Assembly (NCBI RefSeq): GCF_020535545.1
Contig: NZ_CP084752.1
Coordinates: 1 to 64,000 of the forward strand
Direction: 5' to 3'
Origin: Roseateles sp. XES5
GTDB lineage: Bacteria > Pseudomonadota > Alphaproteobacteria > Rhizobiales > Rhizobiaceae
Length of the DNA stretch: 64,000 nt
The position numbers and the translations under genes were made by a program. Below are positions 1 through 7,596 of the stretch, piece after piece (within the stretch, counting starts at the first letter, position 1; each line of letters starts with the position of its first letter). The notes below the pieces were generated by a model that was not told the origin of the DNA, ran no database searches, and saw only the letters and a list, made by a program, of their open reading frames with translations.

Positions 1-994
1 CGCCGTCAGACGCTTCGATAGCCGCGCCTGAGTAGTCAGCTCGCACGCCCTGTTGAGCTAGGACTGATGCTATAGCTACGCCACTCGGGTCCTCATTCTG
101 CATCAAGCGAAACGGGTCCTGCCATCCTCGCGCTGTAGTGTACTTTCCGGGTACTTGAACGACGGGAGCAGTCCTGATCCATTGCTCAGCTGACAGTGTG
201 TCACGGCCGAAGGTAAATGGCGCTATTCGACGTGATATGACCGTGGTCCGGGGTACGGGGAGCCCGACCAGGTGCCCAACGAGGAGCCCGTACGCTTTGT
301 CGCCGATCAATCGGCTGAAGTCGTTCGGCCACCTTACATCGGCGGATCGGTCGAAATGGTCGATGTCCCCATATTCCCAGAAAATTGTATTCGTTTGCCG
401 CCAGCCGCGTGCACGGGGGTGCAAACTGAACTCGATCCGAGCGCGCTCGCTTTCTTCCAGTCCAGGATCGAACCCATACACAATTTTGAAAAGCTGGGCC
501 GCCCAGGCGGTCGGTAAGCTTGCAAAACCGGGCTGCTCTACACCTCGTGGCGTCGCATCAGGTCGGAATTCGACAAGGCCTCCCATCGCAACGCCCGACA
601 CACCACCATCAGAAACATCAATGGTTTCATTGGCGATGGTATAAGCCCCGTCCCCCGCGATGCGTCGGATTGCGCCCGCCGCTTCGTCAACAGTCTTCAG
701 AGCATACAGGAACTCCCGACTCTGGGATTCGGTCTCGCTAAAGCTGCGAATATTGATGGTTCCATCGGCGCTGCGCTCGAACAAAGCTTCCAGCGCGGAC
801 GAAACCGAGGCAAACTTAAAATTCTCAGGCAAGCTCGCCAGCCGAGCATACTGCTGTGCAGGCTCAGAAGCCGAAGGGGCGAAACTGACAAACTGGGCTA
901 CATTGAAATGCTCGGCGAGGCGATCCAGTTTATAATCTTTACGGAAGTCAGGCACTTGGTTGGGCTCAGTAATCCTGCTTTTGTACTCACTCAC
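1..994 (-). CDS. N-terminal part of a large unrecognised protein, cut by the window edge
   Basis: An open reading frame without stop runs from a GTG at 994 to the window edge, giving at least 331 residues. The GTG is preceded by an AAAGGAC ribosome-binding site about seven bases upstream. The protein begins with Ser-Glu-Tyr-Lys and carries conserved-looking stretches: an ETIDVSDGGVSGVAMGG segment near residue 135, a region ending in Thr-Ile-Phe-Trp-Glu near 220, and LPVPRTTVISRRIAPFTFG near 265. The last resembles the loop of ATP-grasp or PEP/pyruvate-binding domains that precedes the nucleotide site, so a nucleotide-dependent ligase or kinase is possible, but this is a weak inference from memory of similar proteins. 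It is divergent from the operon starting at 1201, with about 206 bp between the two starts, so a shared divergent promoter region is likely. GC and codon use match the low-GC cassette, not the chromosome to the right. Confidence 0.6.
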   Translation of the reverse strand, partial: MSEYKSRITEPNQVPDFRKDYKLDRLAEHFNVAQFVSFAPSASEPAQQYARLASLPENFKFASVSSALEALFERSADGTINIRSFSETESQSREFLYALKTVDEAAGAIRRIAGDGAYTIANETIDVSDGGVSGVAMGGLVEFRPDATPRGVEQPGFASLPTAWAAQLFKIVYGFDPGLEESERARIEFSLHPRARGWRQTNTIFWEYGDIDHFDRSADVRWPNDFSRLIGDKAYGLLVGHLVGLPVPRTTVISRRIAPFTFGRDTLSAEQWIRTAPVVQVPGKYTTARGWQDPFRLMQNEDPSGVAIASVLAQQGVRADYSGAAIEASDG

Positions 995-1200
995 ATGATC
1001 GTCCTTTGCTCAGCACTCAGCGCCTTCAGGGCAGCATTCGGGCTTATCCTACACCCATAAGCAATTTGGAAAAACGAAGACAGACCCGAACAAGACTTCC
1101 CCCCAACAATATCACGCAATGAAAAGCAGCTTCCAAGCAGATCCACCCGTTGACTTACCCATAGGTGGAAGTAGCATTCAGAGACAACCTGGAGGGAATC

Positions 1201-1587
1201 ATGTCGGGATCAGGCGGGGGCGGCGGCGGCGACGACAGCAGCAGTTGGAGGCCAGCATCCTCCGTTCCAACAGCGAAAGACACGGCTGACAGTGAAGGCC
1301 CAGCCGGAGACGGTGGACCCAATGCTTGCATGTTCACAGAGTTGGCGGTCCTTGCGTCTCCAAACGCCCAAGTCATCGGCAACATGGTCGTGGGATCGGT
1401 CCTCGCCGTTGTCCTACAGGAAAACCCGTTGAGGGTCGTGGCCGTTTACGAGGGAGCGATAGCTGGCTCGATCACCTCTGCGCGTCTAGCCGACATCATA
1501 GAATGCATCCGACGCGGGCAGGTTTATGCAGCCAGAGTAACCGCCATTAATGGAGGTATCGTGCGCGTAGAGATATATCCAGCATGA
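1201..1587 (+). CDS. small protein with Gly-rich N-terminal tail, first gene of the nucleobase cassette
   Basis: The chosen ATG at 1201 has a GGAGGGA ribosome-binding site directly upstream; a GTG 36 bases earlier has none. The product is 128 residues. It opens with Met-Ser-Gly-Ser followed by six glycines and two aspartates, then a Ser/Pro/Thr-rich linker to about residue 40. A compact domain rich in predicted beta strands follows (about 45-128), containing GSVLAVVLQ, AVYEGAIAGSI and a C-terminal GGIVRVEI strand. I do not recognise a named family. The stop overlaps the start of the next gene by four bases (ATGA), so the two are translationally coupled. The flexible glycine tail beside a QueC-like enzyme suggests that it may be a substrate or carrier rather than an enzyme; that is inference only. 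Confidence 0.75.
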   Translation: MSGSGGGGGGDDSSSWRPASSVPTAKDTADSEGPAGDGGPNACMFTELAVLASPNAQVIGNMVVGSVLAVVLQENPLRVVAVYEGAIAGSITSARLADIIECIRRGQVYAARVTAINGGIVRVEIYPA

Positions 1588-2768
1588 GCGAAATCGAAAT
1601 CGTCGGCGGCATCTACCGGGAAAAAGTGGCGTTTCCGTACTGGGACCAGTTGTGGGGTTCAGCAGGCCGGGCCGCTATGGCTTTACTCGGGCACATTGAT
1701 AAAATTGTACTGCATAGCGCCGTGACGGATAGGGAAATGATCACGGCGGCGGCATCGTTCGGGACCATGGGAATAGACTTGCGGCTGCAGCAACGGGCGC
1801 AGGCGATTGAATTTGATTATATCCACACCTTGGCCGTTCCGACGATCTCACTAGGACAGAGCCAATCTCCAATCCGCATTCCCGATATAGCGGGCCAAGT
1901 CATTGTCAAGTTCGGCATGATGGAAAGCGACCCGAAGGTGGATGGCAATTATGTCGTGTTTGATCCACAGGCACCTCACAATCCGCGATCATTTATGTCA
2001 TCTGGCTCGTCCGCCAAACACCTCGCGGTGATCGCCAATCGGGGCGAAATTCTTGGTATGGCTAAGGCCGACAGTGTGAATGATGCTGTTCGAATGCTCT
2101 TTGAGAAAGAACGTGCAGAGATCATCGTTGTCAAAGACGGGATCGAAGGAGCGACGATTTACATTGCTGGTCAGTCTCATCATATTCCTGCTTTCAAAAC
2201 GAAAAATGTCTTCAGCCTTGGGTCGGGGGACGTTTTCGTTGCGGCTTTCGCACTCGCCTGGGCGATCAATCAGTTTTCGCCTGTTGATGCTGCCCTATTC
2301 GCCAGCAAGTCAGTAGCAAACTACGTCGAGACGCAAGACCTTCCCATACTGCCCGCCGAAAAACTCATTGATCGTGAAACGGTGACCAAAGCTGGTGGGA
2401 AAATCTACCTCGCCGGACCTTTCCGGGAGACTGGCCAACGCCTATTTATCAACGATGCGCGCGCGCATTTGAAGGCGTTGGGAATGGAGGTGTTCAGTCC
2501 TATCCACGACATCGGCCCTGGCGTTGCAGAGGTGGTGGTGAAGCAGGACTTGAGCGCGGTGGACCAGTGCGACGCCGTCTTTGCAATTTTGAACGGCAGT
2601 AGTCCTGGTACTGTATTCGAGGTTGGTTACGCCCGCGCCCTGAAGAAACCGGTGTTCTGCGTCACTCAGAACATGCGAGATGTGGACGTAAAGCTCCCCA
2701 AAGGATCAGGAGCACATCTCCACGATGACTACGTCAGCGCCCTGTTCCAGATTGCGTGGCGATCATGA
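1584..2768 (+). CDS. PfkB-like kinase fused to nucleoside 2-deoxyribosyltransferase
   Basis: The product is 394 residues with two domains. Residues 1-265 resemble a PfkB/ribokinase-family kinase: an early Gly-Gly near residue 8 and the C-terminal signature SLGSGDVFVAAF (211-222), in which D216 would be the catalytic base. The usual GAGD is here GSGD. Residues 272-394 resemble a nucleoside 2-deoxyribosyltransferase: KIYLAGPF (273-280), an Asp in DLSAVDQCDAVF, and NGSSPGTVFEVGYA (337-350), where E346 fits the family nucleophile. Members of that family cleave or exchange the base of deoxynucleosides or nucleotides, so the fusion may strip a base and phosphorylate the sugar. It overlaps both neighbours by four bases, which indicates one operon. 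The true substrate cannot be read from sequence. Confidence 0.85.
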   Translation: MSEIEIVGGIYREKVAFPYWDQLWGSAGRAAMALLGHIDKIVLHSAVTDREMITAAASFGTMGIDLRLQQRAQAIEFDYIHTLAVPTISLGQSQSPIRIPDIAGQVIVKFGMMESDPKVDGNYVVFDPQAPHNPRSFMSSGSSAKHLAVIANRGEILGMAKADSVNDAVRMLFEKERAEIIVVKDGIEGATIYIAGQSHHIPAFKTKNVFSLGSGDVFVAAFALAWAINQFSPVDAALFASKSVANYVETQDLPILPAEKLIDRETVTKAGGKIYLAGPFRETGQRLFINDARAHLKALGMEVFSPIHDIGPGVAEVVVKQDLSAVDQCDAVFAILNGSSPGTVFEVGYARALKKPVFCVTQNMRDVDVKLPKGSGAHLHDDYVSALFQIAWRS

Positions 2769-3361
2769 GACGGGCTCTTCTCCTTTCCGGTGGGATGGAT
2801 TCGACCTGCCTCGCATATTGGCGAAAACCTGATCTGGCGATCACGATTGATTATGGACACAAGGCGGCAGAGGGAGAAATCAGGGCGGCGTCGGCCGTGT
2901 GCAGCACGTTGGGCATCGAACAACGCATTGTCCGAACCGATCTTTCAGCATTAGGAAGTGGCGACCTTGCGGGAACACCGGCGGACCCGAATGCACCCGC
3001 CAGCGAATGGTGGCCATACCGGAACCAGATGTTGGTCACATTAGCTGCCATGGAGTGCATAAGGTACAAGATCGATGTCCTTGAAATCGGAGCACTTCGG
3101 ACTGACGGGTTCCATGTCGATGGACGCCGAGAGTTCGTCGAGGCCCTCAGTGCGCTCTTGTCGATGCAGGAAGGCGGCTTGAAGCTGGCCGCCCCGGCTG
3201 CCGATTATAGCGCGGACGAGTTGGTACGCATTTCGGGAATTCCGATGGAAATCCTGGCATGGTCCCATTCATGCCACGTCAGCGACTATTCCTGCGGACA
3301 CTGCAGGGGCTGCCGGAAGCATTACGAGACGATGGAGGCTGTCGGGATTGAGCCATACTGA
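2765..3361 (+). CDS. QueC-like 7-cyano-7-deazaguanine synthase family protein
   Basis: The start at 2765 overlaps the upstream stop as ATGA; an alternative ATG at 2756 would add three residues. The 198-residue product has the PP-loop SGGMDS (8-13) for ATP activation and a four-cysteine zinc site near the C-terminus, C170, C177, C180 and C183 (C-x6-C-x2-C-x2-C). These are hallmarks of QueC, which converts 7-carboxy-7-deazaguanine to preQ0. Nothing else for queuosine synthesis is visible in the window, and the gene sits between a deoxyribosyltransferase fusion and a nitroreductase-like gene. A specialised QueC paralogue, as reported for type IV CBASS operons, is therefore more likely than the housekeeping enzyme. 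The next gene starts inside its 3' end. Confidence 0.88.
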   Translation: MRRALLLSGGMDSTCLAYWRKPDLAITIDYGHKAAEGEIRAASAVCSTLGIEQRIVRTDLSALGSGDLAGTPADPNAPASEWWPYRNQMLVTLAAMECIRYKIDVLEIGALRTDGFHVDGRREFVEALSALLSMQEGGLKLAAPAADYSADELVRISGIPMEILAWSHSCHVSDYSCGHCRGCRKHYETMEAVGIEPY

Positions 3362-4019
3362 TCCTCAGCCCACAGGAGGCGAACCACTCTCCAATGATCT
3401 GGAGTGGCTCGATCCACGAGATGTTCATCTGGTTTTACAGCCGAGTCCGCTCGACAAACTCTTTGCGAGTGTTGTCAGAACACGACGTTCAAGACGGGCC
3501 ATTGCCGCAGCGAGTCTTGAGCAGGTCGCACGTACTGTTCGAGAGACGCTGAAGGCGGACTTCGTAGGCTACGGAGAGAAACAAGGCAGAAGACTGAAAG
3601 CCGTCCTGTCAGCCGGAGCCATCCATCCAGTTAAAGCCATTGTTCTGCGCCGCGATCACCGGCCCATCGTTTACGACGATGTTAGGGACCTGTTTGTCTC
3701 GGTCCAGGTCAGAGCCCCCTCTGCGTACACGGCTTTCTTCCAAACCTGCGAGGCCGTTCTGCCGGAAGCGGACGGCCACTGGGTGGCTCTCATCTCAGAC
3801 TGTCGAAATGTGCGCCGCCTCTATGCGAACCACGAATCTCTAGTATGGCGAGATGCCGGGGCAGTGATACAGATGATGGCCCTTACGTCGGAAGCTCACG
3901 AAATGGCGTTCTGCCCGCTGGGAGTGGTGGGTGGCGAAATAATCGAAGCCCTTTTGCCGGAGACTCCGGACATCGTCCCGGTAGGCGTGGTCGCGCTTGG
4001 GAGGAGAGCGGAAGATTAG
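3348..4019 (+). CDS. nitroreductase-like (SagB-type) protein
   Basis: Translation is assigned from a TTG at 3348, supported by a GGAGG site at 3334-3338, and overlaps the QueC-like gene by 14 bases. The 223-residue product shows the layout of nitroreductase-fold flavoproteins: an Arg-rich VRTRRSRRAI segment near residue 45, as in the FMN-phosphate-binding start of the fold, DAGAVIQMMALTSEA near 170, then CPLG, and a closing VGVVALGRR. The DAG...CPLG pattern is like SagB/ThcOx-type oxidoreductases. A flavin-dependent redox step on a modified base or peptide is possible. Its stop overlaps the stop of the convergent downstream gene by four bases. Family assignment is by eye from short motifs. 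Confidence 0.6.
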   Translation: MSHTDPQPTGGEPLSNDLEWLDPRDVHLVLQPSPLDKLFASVVRTRRSRRAIAAASLEQVARTVRETLKADFVGYGEKQGRRLKAVLSAGAIHPVKAIVLRRDHRPIVYDDVRDLFVSVQVRAPSAYTAFFQTCEAVLPEADGHWVALISDCRNVRRLYANHESLVWRDAGAVIQMMALTSEAHEMAFCPLGVVGGEIIEALLPETPDIVPVGVVALGRRAED

Positions 4020-4789
4020 AAAGTCAGTTGTAGCTGCTGGGCCTGGACCGATCTGCTATTGCGCGCGGTAGGACCGATTCGACGCATGAAGTCCCATATT
4101 ATGGCGTCCAAAACGCTCGCCCGAACCTTGAGCGCCGCCGCAAAACGCAAGAACAGCGTTTCGAGCGAGAAATATTCCCTAGCCGGATCAGATTTTGCCT
4201 CGAAAACATTCATCATAACGCAGGCTCGATGCAGATGGACATCGATGATCGCTACGTCATCCGAGTTAAGATGGTTCCGAACGATCCATGATGCAGTCTT
4301 CGGTCCTATACCGGGGAGTGCGAGGAGACGATCACGCAGTAGCCGAGGCGGCTCGTCCACCGGAAAGTCCTTCGCCATTTGAAGCGAGCGTGCCAGATAG
4401 GAGCTTTTCTGAGCAGCGAAACGATAACGCCGTGCGCTACCCTGCATATCAAAGGGCTGAGAGAGCTGAGCAAAGATTTCTGACTCGCTGCTGTCGCCGA
4501 GCAGTATATCTTCCTGCTTCAGCCGTTCAAAAGCCGCCATCCCGATCTCTGCCGGAATGCCGTAACCACCTAGAAGGCATACGGCGATCTCTTCCAACAA
4601 GTTCGAGCCCAGCCGATGGTGACTGTAGCGATTGCGGCGCATCTGAGCTTCGGACTGATATTTCCAGAAGGAGGGGGTGAAAAGGTCGTCTGGGCGGCCC
4701 CAGCTGACACCAGGCATGACTTCTTCGACCTCTGCAGGAACGCAAAGTTCTTCAATGTCACCGTCTATGTTGACCCATAACCGTTGCAT
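4016..4789 (-). CDS. HhH-GPD DNA glycosylase, 8-oxoguanine glycosylase-like
   Basis: The 257-residue product has the helix-hairpin-helix signature LPGIGPKTA (158-166), with K164 placed as the catalytic lysine, followed by AIIDVH, where D183 fits the conserved catalytic aspartate of the HhH-GPD superfamily. Lysine in this position indicates a bifunctional glycosylase/lyase, and the spacing resembles OGG or archaeal AGOG enzymes that excise oxidised guanine. The N-terminal 110 residues are not of a type I recognise. It converges on the nitroreductase-like gene with a four-base stop overlap. Proteins annotated OGG occur beside QueC-like proteins in type IV CBASS loci, which ties it to the cassette although it is on the other strand. 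A GAGAGAAG site precedes the ATG. Confidence 0.8.
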   Translation of the reverse strand: MQRLWVNIDGDIEELCVPAEVEEVMPGVSWGRPDDLFTPSFWKYQSEAQMRRNRYSHHRLGSNLLEEIAVCLLGGYGIPAEIGMAAFERLKQEDILLGDSSESEIFAQLSQPFDMQGSARRYRFAAQKSSYLARSLQMAKDFPVDEPPRLLRDRLLALPGIGPKTASWIVRNHLNSDDVAIIDVHLHRACVMMNVFEAKSDPAREYFSLETLFLRFAAALKVRASVLDAIIWDFMRRIGPTARNSRSVQAQQLQLTF

Positions 4790-5464
4790 GCTTCTCTCTT
4801 GGCGCGAGGTCGTAGAGCACTCACGCTTCGGCGCGTCCAGCGGAATCGCTGATCGCCATCTGCTTTTCCAAGTTATTCCGGTAATCTGGCGCCAGTCTCA
4901 AGCAAGCTGCTAGCGACGGCAGTCTACCGCACCGTTGGAGCGCTTGCAGCAGCATGATCGAAGGCACTACGGCTCAAGGCCTCTCACTATCACACCTCGC
5001 TCTGCCAAAACTTCATTCATTATAAGGGTCTTGCGGGCTCCGGCCAACAGCGCAACGCTCAGCCTCATTTCGAGATCGGAAGCACCTTTCTGACGGCACA
5101 AAGGGCTTAACCACGAAGCCAGGACATGCGTGGCGAGTTCCTTAACTATGATCGAAAGTGCTGGAAGTAAGCAACAAGACCAACCTTGGCCGGCACCCAC
5201 ATCCTACCAATCGATTGCGGAGAACCTGTGTTTGCACGCAGGGGATTCATCCCGCCCATTCTGGCGAACGGCTTCATCGCTGGATTTCAATCCCTTGCTA
5301 CAGCTACGCCGTCACGCTGTCGTCAAAAACACGAAAGTACTGTTGCAGATCGCGTGTCTTCGATGCAGCCGCAACAACATTGCAGCATCGGCGGGCGCGG
5401 GCTACATGCAAATCTCCCTTCGGGGAATCGACCTGACCCACGCCCGCGATCCAAAGGAGCAGTC
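4790..5464. other. non-coding junction between accessory cassette and host chromosome
   Basis: No convincing gene is seen in these 675 bases. A 77-codon leftward frame at 4967-5200 has passable composition but no ribosome-binding site or recognisable motif. No tRNA gene, integrase remnant or clear direct repeat was found. Base composition shifts from the lower-GC cassette to the high-GC host sequence by about 5465. The stretch presumably holds the promoters of the leftward glycosylase gene and the rightward EEP gene. Confidence 0.5.
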
Positions 5465-6460
5465 ATGCCGATAGCGCCGCGCCGGGGGCCGATCGCCCTT
5501 GCCTACCGCGTCCTCGTCCTGCCGGGCGTCATTGCCTATCTCTTCGCCGTCAGCGTCGTGGTGCTTGCCGCCGACCGGTTCTGGCTGGTCGATCTTCTCA
5601 CCTTCGCCTGGCCCTATGTGGTGGCGACCGGCCTGTTCCTGACGGTGGCCGCCGTCGTGACGCGGCGGCTGAAGGCGATCGTCATTGCCGGGCTCGGTCT
5701 TGCCGTCGCGATCATTCCGGCCGCCGACGTGCCGACCGCGCGCCCTGCCCCGGCCACGGGCGCCGGGCTGAAGGTGCTGACCGCCAATCTCTACGTCAAC
5801 AATACGGAAAACCCTTCCGTCTTCATCGACCTGCTGCGCCGGGAAAAGCCCGATATCGTGGTGCTGGAGGAAACGACGGAGGCCTGGGACCGGGCGATTT
5901 CGTCGGCCGGGCTCTACCCCTATGAGAGCAGTGCGGAAAGCCGTGAGCGGGATGACCTCAAGGTCTTCTCCACCCTGCCGATCCGCGCCGAGACGGAGCT
6001 GAAGCGCGCCTTCACCGAAGAGCATGCCTACAAACAGCCGCTGCGGCTCGAACTCGATCTTGGCGGCAAGCCGCTCTTCCTCTACGCCTTCCACCCGGAA
6101 ACGCCGCGCCGCCTGTGGCAATGGCGCGATCGCAACGCCTATCTTTCCGCCGTGGCCGATGCCGTGAAGGGCGATCTGGAAAAGGCGCCCGTCATCGTCG
6201 CGGGCGACTGGAACACGCCCACCTGGTCGCCGTTCTTCCGCAGCTTCCTGCGGCAGGCCGGCCTTGCCTCCACCGCCGGCGGCTGGCTCCAGCCGGTCAC
6301 GCGCTTCTCGATGAAGCTCGACGCCCTTGCCTATATCGGCGCCTCGATCGATCACATCGCCGTGTCGCCGGACATTTTCCTCAAGGCGCGGCAGGTCGGC
6401 CCGGCCTTCGGCTCGAACCACCTGCCCGTTATCGCGGATCTCGCCTTGCCGGAGAGCTGA
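5465..6460 (+). CDS. membrane-anchored endonuclease/exonuclease/phosphatase family protein
   Basis: The start at 5465 is chosen because an AAAGGAG site lies six bases upstream; the frame is open further upstream but without protein-like sequence. The 331-residue product has three hydrophobic segments within residues 15-90, then an extracytoplasmic-type EEP (DNase I-like) domain. Catalytic-type motifs are in order: LTANLYVNN, VVLEETTEAW with the metal-binding Glu, AGDWNTP with the Asp-x-Asn pair, and a final SNHLPV with the catalytic His. Such proteins hydrolyse phosphodiesters in nucleic acids or lipids; the substrate is not clear. The topology resembles YafD/YbhP-type host proteins. It is separated from the next small gene by about 60 bases and may be co-transcribed with it. 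Confidence 0.85.
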   Translation: MPIAPRRGPIALAYRVLVLPGVIAYLFAVSVVVLAADRFWLVDLLTFAWPYVVATGLFLTVAAVVTRRLKAIVIAGLGLAVAIIPAADVPTARPAPATGAGLKVLTANLYVNNTENPSVFIDLLRREKPDIVVLEETTEAWDRAISSAGLYPYESSAESRERDDLKVFSTLPIRAETELKRAFTEEHAYKQPLRLELDLGGKPLFLYAFHPETPRRLWQWRDRNAYLSAVADAVKGDLEKAPVIVAGDWNTPTWSPFFRSFLRQAGLASTAGGWLQPVTRFSMKLDALAYIGASIDHIAVSPDIFLKARQVGPAFGSNHLPVIADLALPES

Positions 6461-6520
6461 CGCCCTCGTCCCGGCAGAAACGCACCCTATCTAAAGGGGA
6501 CCATTGCAAGGGAGACGACC

Positions 6521-6694
6521 ATGGCGAAAGACGTGAACAGCCCGAAGGCCTCGCTGGAGAAGGAACAGGCGGCGCAGACGGAGAAGAGCCACAAGGCCGA
6601 GCAGGACGACTATCTGGAGGAAGCGCTGGAAGAGACTTTTCCGGCCAGCGACCCCATCGCGCCCGGCGAAGTGAAGAAGGACCACGCCAAATAG
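6521..6694 (+). CDS. small charged conserved-type protein
   Basis: This 57-residue reading frame starts at an ATG after an AGGGAGAC site. The sequence is highly charged and predicted helical, with a Lys/Glu-rich N-terminal half and a DDYLEEALEETFPASDPIAP segment that looks conserved-type. There is no signal peptide, membrane span or cysteine. I recognise no function. Codon use matches the host neighbours, and the gene lies in the 277-base gap between the EEP gene and the hydrolase in the same direction. Confidence 0.6.
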   Translation: MAKDVNSPKASLEKEQAAQTEKSHKAEQDDYLEEALEETFPASDPIAPGEVKKDHAK

Positions 6695-6737
6695 GCGCCG
6701 TCTGGCGGCCGGCGGCGCGACACGCTATGACGGCACG

Positions 6738-7373
6738 ATGAGCACGCCCTTTCTTTTCACCGGGCCGGACGATGCGCCCGTCACCCTGCTTCTTGCCCAT
6801 GGCAGCGGCGCGCCGATGGATTCGGCCGCGATGAACGCCGCCGCCGCCGCGCTCACGGCCGAGGGCCTGCGCGTCGCGCGTTTCGAATTTTCCTACATGG
6901 CCGCGCGTCGCACGGAGGGCAGTCGCCGGCCACCGCCGAAGGCCGAGACGCTGAACCCGGAATTTCGCGCCGCCGTCGCAGCGCTCGGTGCGAAAGGCAG
7001 GCTCGTCATCGGCGGCAAGTCGATGGGCGGACGCGTCGCCAGCATGGTGGCGGAGGATCTTCACGCCGACGGCCGTATCGCCGGCCTGCTCTGCCTCGGT
7101 TATCCGTTCCACCCGCCGGAAAAGCCCGCGCAGCTGCGCACCGCCCATCTGATGACGCTGACGGTGCCGACGGTGATCTGCCAGGGCACGCGCGATCCCT
7201 TCGGCACGAAGGACGAGGTGCCGGCTTACGGCCTGCCGGAGCGCATCCGCCTTCTCTGGCTGGAGGACGGCGACCACGACCTGAAGCCGCGAAAGAGTGT
7301 TTCCGGCTTCTCCGCCGCCGATCACCTGGCCACCATGGCAAAGACGGTGCAGGCCTGGACGCAAACGCTCTGA
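6738..7373 (+). CDS. alpha/beta hydrolase (KANL3/Tex30-like family)
   Basis: The 211-residue product is a compact alpha/beta hydrolase without lid. LLLAHGSGAPMDS (18-30) contains the oxyanion-hole His-Gly, GGKSMGG (92-98) carries the nucleophile S95, and D153 (GTRDPFG) and H180 (DGDHDLKP) complete the triad. The family is related to dienelactone hydrolases; substrates are mostly unknown. No signal peptide is present, so it is cytoplasmic. A strong rightward hairpin terminator lies about 180 bases downstream. Confidence 0.88.
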   Translation: MSTPFLFTGPDDAPVTLLLAHGSGAPMDSAAMNAAAAALTAEGLRVARFEFSYMAARRTEGSRRPPPKAETLNPEFRAAVAALGAKGRLVIGGKSMGGRVASMVAEDLHADGRIAGLLCLGYPFHPPEKPAQLRTAHLMTLTVPTVICQGTRDPFGTKDEVPAYGLPERIRLLWLEDGDHDLKPRKSVSGFSAADHLATMAKTVQAWTQTL

Positions 7374-7420
7374 GCCATTCCCGCCTGTTCCGCAGGGAAC
7401 AGCACGCCGCCCCGCCCCAT

Positions 7421-7596
7421 GCGACAGTTCGATCACTGGATACGAACCACCGGCCAGCCGGTGACAGGACGCGTCCGCGTCTACCGCATCATGGTGCCCC
7501 GGGTCTTGGGTCGATCCGGCGCGGTGCCTGCGGCAGGCGGCCTCACGGACGCGATGAAGCCCGGATGCGCCCCATGCATCCGGGCTTCATGCTTTT
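7421..7596 (+). ncRNA. structured intergenic RNA candidate ending in a terminator
   Basis: The spacer between the hydrolase and the DUF1883 gene contains a run of stable short hairpins: 7448-7463 (CACCGG/CCGGTG), 7468-7481 (GACGC/GCGTC) and 7526-7538 (GCCTG/CAGGC). It ends in the perfect 15-bp terminator stem at 7554-7590. This density suggests a small RNA or a structured 3' untranslated region. It does not match tmRNA, 4.5S RNA, RNase P RNA or a tRNA as far as I can tell. No promoter is assigned. Confidence 0.25.
7554..7596 (+). terminator. rho-independent terminator, rightward
   Basis: A perfect 15-bp inverted repeat (7554-7568 with 7576-7590) and a seven-base loop are followed by GCTTTT. 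The T-run is only on the + strand side, so it ends rightward transcription from the hydrolase gene or from the RNA candidate. Confidence 0.75.

Noticed and set aside
198..935. Several short + strand frames at the left edge
   Set aside because: They are shadows of the open minus-strand gene, which has a ribosome-binding site and conserved-looking blocks.
4967..5200. 77-codon leftward frame in the cassette-host junction
   Set aside because: No ribosome-binding site or motif; kept only as a remark in the gap entry.
5402..6421. A 339-codon minus-strand frame
   Set aside because: It is antisense to the EEP-family gene, which has motifs and a good start; the antisense translation is Arg/Gly/His-rich noise.
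7425..7445. T-arm-like CAGTTCGATCACTG
   Set aside because: The loop is six bases and no cloverleaf can be built around it.
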